A stretch of 6,600 nt of DNA from Actinomycetes bacterium (GTDB lineage: Bacteria > Actinomycetota > Actinomycetes > Prado026): the NCBI GenBank assembly GCA_025455945.1, contig JALOLN010000110.1:1-6600 (forward strand), given 5' to 3'. The translations under genes were made by a program, and so were the position numbers. Shown in pieces: positions 5,331 to 6,600 of the stretch (the stretch's first letter is position 1; every line of letters begins with the position of its first letter). The notes under the pieces were generated by a model. The model was given only the letters and a program-made list of their open reading frames with translations, had not been told where the DNA came from and did not search any database.

Positions 5331-5924
5331 ATGGCCAGCAGCGACACGCCGTGGGAGCCACCCCTCGCCGGCACCGAGGCCGAGCACCTCGTCGGGGCGC
5401 TCGACCGGCTGCGCACGACCTTCCGCTGGAAGGCCGACGCCCTCGACGCCGCTGGGCTGCAGGCCCGGGTCGGTGCTTCCGCGCTGACCCTCGGCGGCCT
5501 GCTCAAGCATCTCGCGTGGGTGGAGGACTACACGTTCACCGCGAAGCTGAGCGGGCAGCCCATCGGCCCGCCCTGGGTCGCCGTGGACTGGGACGACGAC
5601 AGCTGGGAGTTCACCTCCGCCGCCGAGGACGCCCCCGAACAGCTGTACGCACTCTGGGACGACGCCGTCGAGCGGTCCCGGGCGAGGCTCGGTGCGGCGC
5701 TGGCCGACGGCGGCCTCGACCAGCTCGTCCACGTCTCCAGTGCGGACGGTCGGCACGCCAGCCTGCGGCGGCTCGTCTGCGACCTCGTCGAGGAGTACGG
5801 CCGGCACACCGGGCACGCGGACCTGCTCCGCGAGGCCGTGGACGGGCTGGTCGGCGAGGACCCCCCACCCGGATGGCAGCCCTCGTCGGGCCGTCCGTCG
5901 GGCGAGGGGATCAGCCCGACGTGA
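5331..5924 (+). CDS. DUF664 / DinB-like four-helix protein
   Basis: 197 residues from ATG 5331. The start reads SDTPWEPPLAGTEAEHLVGA, then LDRLRTTFRWKADALDAAGL, the usual opening of actinobacterial DUF664 proteins of the DinB/YfiT superfamily. The metal-binding histidine triad is complete: H60 in GLLKHLAWVED, and H159 and H162 in EYGRHTGHADLLRE. This fits a cytoplasmic four-helix bundle with one divalent metal. Some superfamily members are thiol transferases (mycothiol, bacillithiol), but DUF664 has no settled reaction, so only the fold is claimed. An in-frame GTG at 5301 overlaps the previous stop (GTGA) and would add 10 residues; the family start and the TACCCT box favour 5331. The last 14 bp overlap the convergent CBS gene. 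Confidence 0.88.
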   Translation: MASSDTPWEPPLAGTEAEHLVGALDRLRTTFRWKADALDAAGLQARVGASALTLGGLLKHLAWVEDYTFTAKLSGQPIGPPWVAVDWDDDSWEFTSAAEDAPEQLYALWDDAVERSRARLGAALADGGLDQLVHVSSADGRHASLRRLVCDLVEEYGRHTGHADLLREAVDGLVGEDPPPGWQPSSGRPSGEGISPT

Positions 5925-6342
5925 TGTAGTTCGTCAGGGCCGCGGCGTCAGACTCGAGCTGGGTGATGCTGGCCTTGACCACGTCACCGATGCTGACGAT
6001 GCCCTGGAGCCGCCCGTCGCTGATGACAGGGACGTGGCGGAACCGTCCGTCCGTCATGACCTGCCGGAGCTCCCGGGCTCGGGCGGAGGGAGTCGTGGTG
6101 ATGACGTCGCGGGTGCAGATCTCGTCGACCGTCGCTGACAGGACGCCTGGTCCCTGGGCGGCGAGGGCGCGCACGACGTCTCGCTCGCTGATGATCCCCT
6201 CGACGGTGGCCCCGTCCGAGGAGACGACCACGGCCCCGATCCCGTGCTCGGCAAGCAGGCCGACCAGGGCCTCGATGCTCGTGTCCGGCGGGACGGTGAC
6301 CACGTCGCTGCCCTTGCCGCGGAGAATGTCCGAGATGATCAC
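5911..6342 (-). CDS. Tandem CBS-domain protein
   Basis: 143 residues from GTG 6342, chosen because a perfect AGGAGG lies 6 nt upstream. The open frame reaches 6549, but that extension is low-complexity and overlaps the gap. The protein is just two CBS motifs: residues about 2-65 (ISDILRGKGSDVVTVPPDTS, then GIGAVVVSSDG and VEGIISERDVVRAL) and about 75-130 (EICTRDVITTTPSARARELR, then RHVPVISDGRLQGIVSIGDVVK). A short helical tail ends in TNYITSG. Stand-alone CBS pairs bind adenine nucleotides such as AMP, ATP or SAM and act as energy or redox sensors on partner proteins. Close relatives in actinobacteria often sit with universal stress proteins in hypoxia/dormancy gene sets, which fits the stress gene at the other end of the window. 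The ERDVV and SIGDVVK motifs are intact. It converges on, and overlaps by 14 bp, the DinB-like gene. Confidence 0.93.
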   Translation of the reverse strand: MIISDILRGKGSDVVTVPPDTSIEALVGLLAEHGIGAVVVSSDGATVEGIISERDVVRALAAQGPGVLSATVDEICTRDVITTTPSARARELRQVMTDGRFRHVPVISDGRLQGIVSIGDVVKASITQLESDAAALTNYITSG

Positions 6343-6358
6343 GAGAGTCCTCCTGCCG

Positions 6359-6371
6359 ACGGTGCAACCGT
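6359..6371. promoter_or_regulatory. Short perfect dyad upstream of the CBS gene
   Basis: ACGGT-GCA-ACCGT is a 13-bp perfect inverted repeat about 16 nt before the CBS start, just ahead of its ribosome site. It could be an operator or a 5'-leader hairpin. On the minus strand TAGCCT (6385-6380) could be a -10 box that would place the transcription start near this dyad, but no -35 is visible. Confidence 0.3.
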
Positions 6372-6388
6372 GAGCGTCCAGGCTATGC

Positions 6389-6429
6389 CCGAGAGGCGCC
6401 CGGCAGGCAGTCCCCGATCCGCCTCTCGG
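6389..6429 (-). terminator. Probable terminator hairpin after the deacetylase gene
   Basis: CCGAGAGGCG (6389-6398) and CGCCTCTCGG (6420-6429) are a perfect 10-bp inverted repeat around a 21-nt loop. The repeat begins 20 nt past the stop of the upstream minus-strand gene. There is no T-run, which is usual for GC-rich actinobacterial terminators. If it works, the CBS gene has its own promoter in the roughly 45 bp that remain. Confidence 0.45.
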
Positions 6430-6449
6430 TCGCGGGTGGCGCGCCGGGA

Positions 6450-6600
6450 TCAGCGGTACTCGTCGTCCACCTCGGGTTGGGTCAGGGCCCGGGGTGCCAG
6501 CCCGAGCGAGCGCACGTGCGCGGCGATCTCGGCGAGCGAGGCGATCCACACGTCGCCGTACCCCTGAGCCTGGGCGATGAGGTCGTCGAGGACCAGGGCG
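6450..6600 (-). CDS. C-terminal end of a probable polysaccharide deacetylase family protein (runs off right edge)
   Basis: The last 49 residues are visible, ending at TGA 6452-6450. They read ALVLDDLIAQAQGYGDVWIA, then SLAEIAAHVRSLGLAPRALT and an acidic tail QPEVDDEYR. The pattern (helix, then G-D-VWIA, then EIAAHVR) matches the end of NodB/PuuE-type polysaccharide deacetylases, where the last strand VWIA(T/S) and the E-I-A-x-H/W helix close the barrel. The catalytic motifs lie outside the window, so neither activity nor substrate can be judged. The hit rests on this short tail and is moderate. Confidence 0.55.
   Translation of the reverse strand, partial: ALVLDDLIAQAQGYGDVWIASLAEIAAHVRSLGLAPRALTQPEVDDEYR

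Noticed and set aside
4441..5361. 921-bp in-frame upstream extension of the secreted-protein gene
   Set aside because: It reads antisense through the dienelactone-hydrolase gene. A strong ribosome site and a signal peptide place the true start at 4440.
6343..6549. N-terminal extension of the CBS protein
   Set aside because: The extension is Arg/Pro/Gly-rich, runs through the inverted repeat and overlaps the deacetylase tail; AGGAGG sits exactly before GTG 6342.

Overview
The window is very GC-rich, with strong GC bias at third codon positions, GTG starts, several genes that lack a Shine-Dalgarno (SD) sequence but have a -10 box right at the start codon, and actinobacterial families (FurA-type regulator, DUF664/DinB, neocarzinostatin-like secreted domain). 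It is most likely the chromosome of an actinobacterium. A Geodermatophilaceae-like soil or stone lineage would fit, but I cannot fix the genus from the sequence.

Left part (1-3084). A FurA-type metalloregulator is encoded on the minus strand. Its stop codon overlaps the start of a NifX/NifB-like (dinitrogenase FeMo-cofactor family) gene that runs off the left edge. From the same short, AT-rich intergenic region a plus-strand series departs: a universal stress protein with an intact ATP-binding motif, a 66-residue protein of unknown function, a ZIP-family divalent metal transporter, and a COG0731-type radical SAM enzyme with a C-terminal winged-helix-like tail. The gaps are 11, 57 and 18 nt, so these four may be one transcript. 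Metal-sensing regulator, Fe-S/metal-cofactor-type protein, metal transporter, Fe-S enzyme and stress protein together suggest a metal or redox stress locus; this is inference from context.

Middle part (3085-4692). A secreted protein with a Sec-type signal peptide lies on the minus strand, convergent with the radical SAM gene. It carries a central neocarzinostatin-apoprotein-like beta domain and three probable disulfide pairs. Its 252-bp upstream region is shared with the next plus-strand gene and contains two overlapping, mutually exclusive GC-rich hairpins.

Right part (4693-6600). A dienelactone-hydrolase-family protein with a serine nucleophile is followed by a DUF664/DinB-like protein that probably has its own leaderless promoter. 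Convergent to these, and overlapping the DinB-like gene by 14 bp, is a minus-strand tandem-CBS-domain protein with a perfect SD. Upstream of it lies the 3' end of a probable polysaccharide deacetylase gene, separated by a 107-bp gap holding a 10-bp perfect inverted repeat.

I see no rRNA, tRNA, CRISPR array, insertion sequence or phage gene. I do not see a clear new defence or biosynthetic system. The best leads are the furA-nifX-like coupling (in place of the usual furA-katG), the secreted neocarzinostatin-like protein, and the ZIP variant with an altered metal-site motif.
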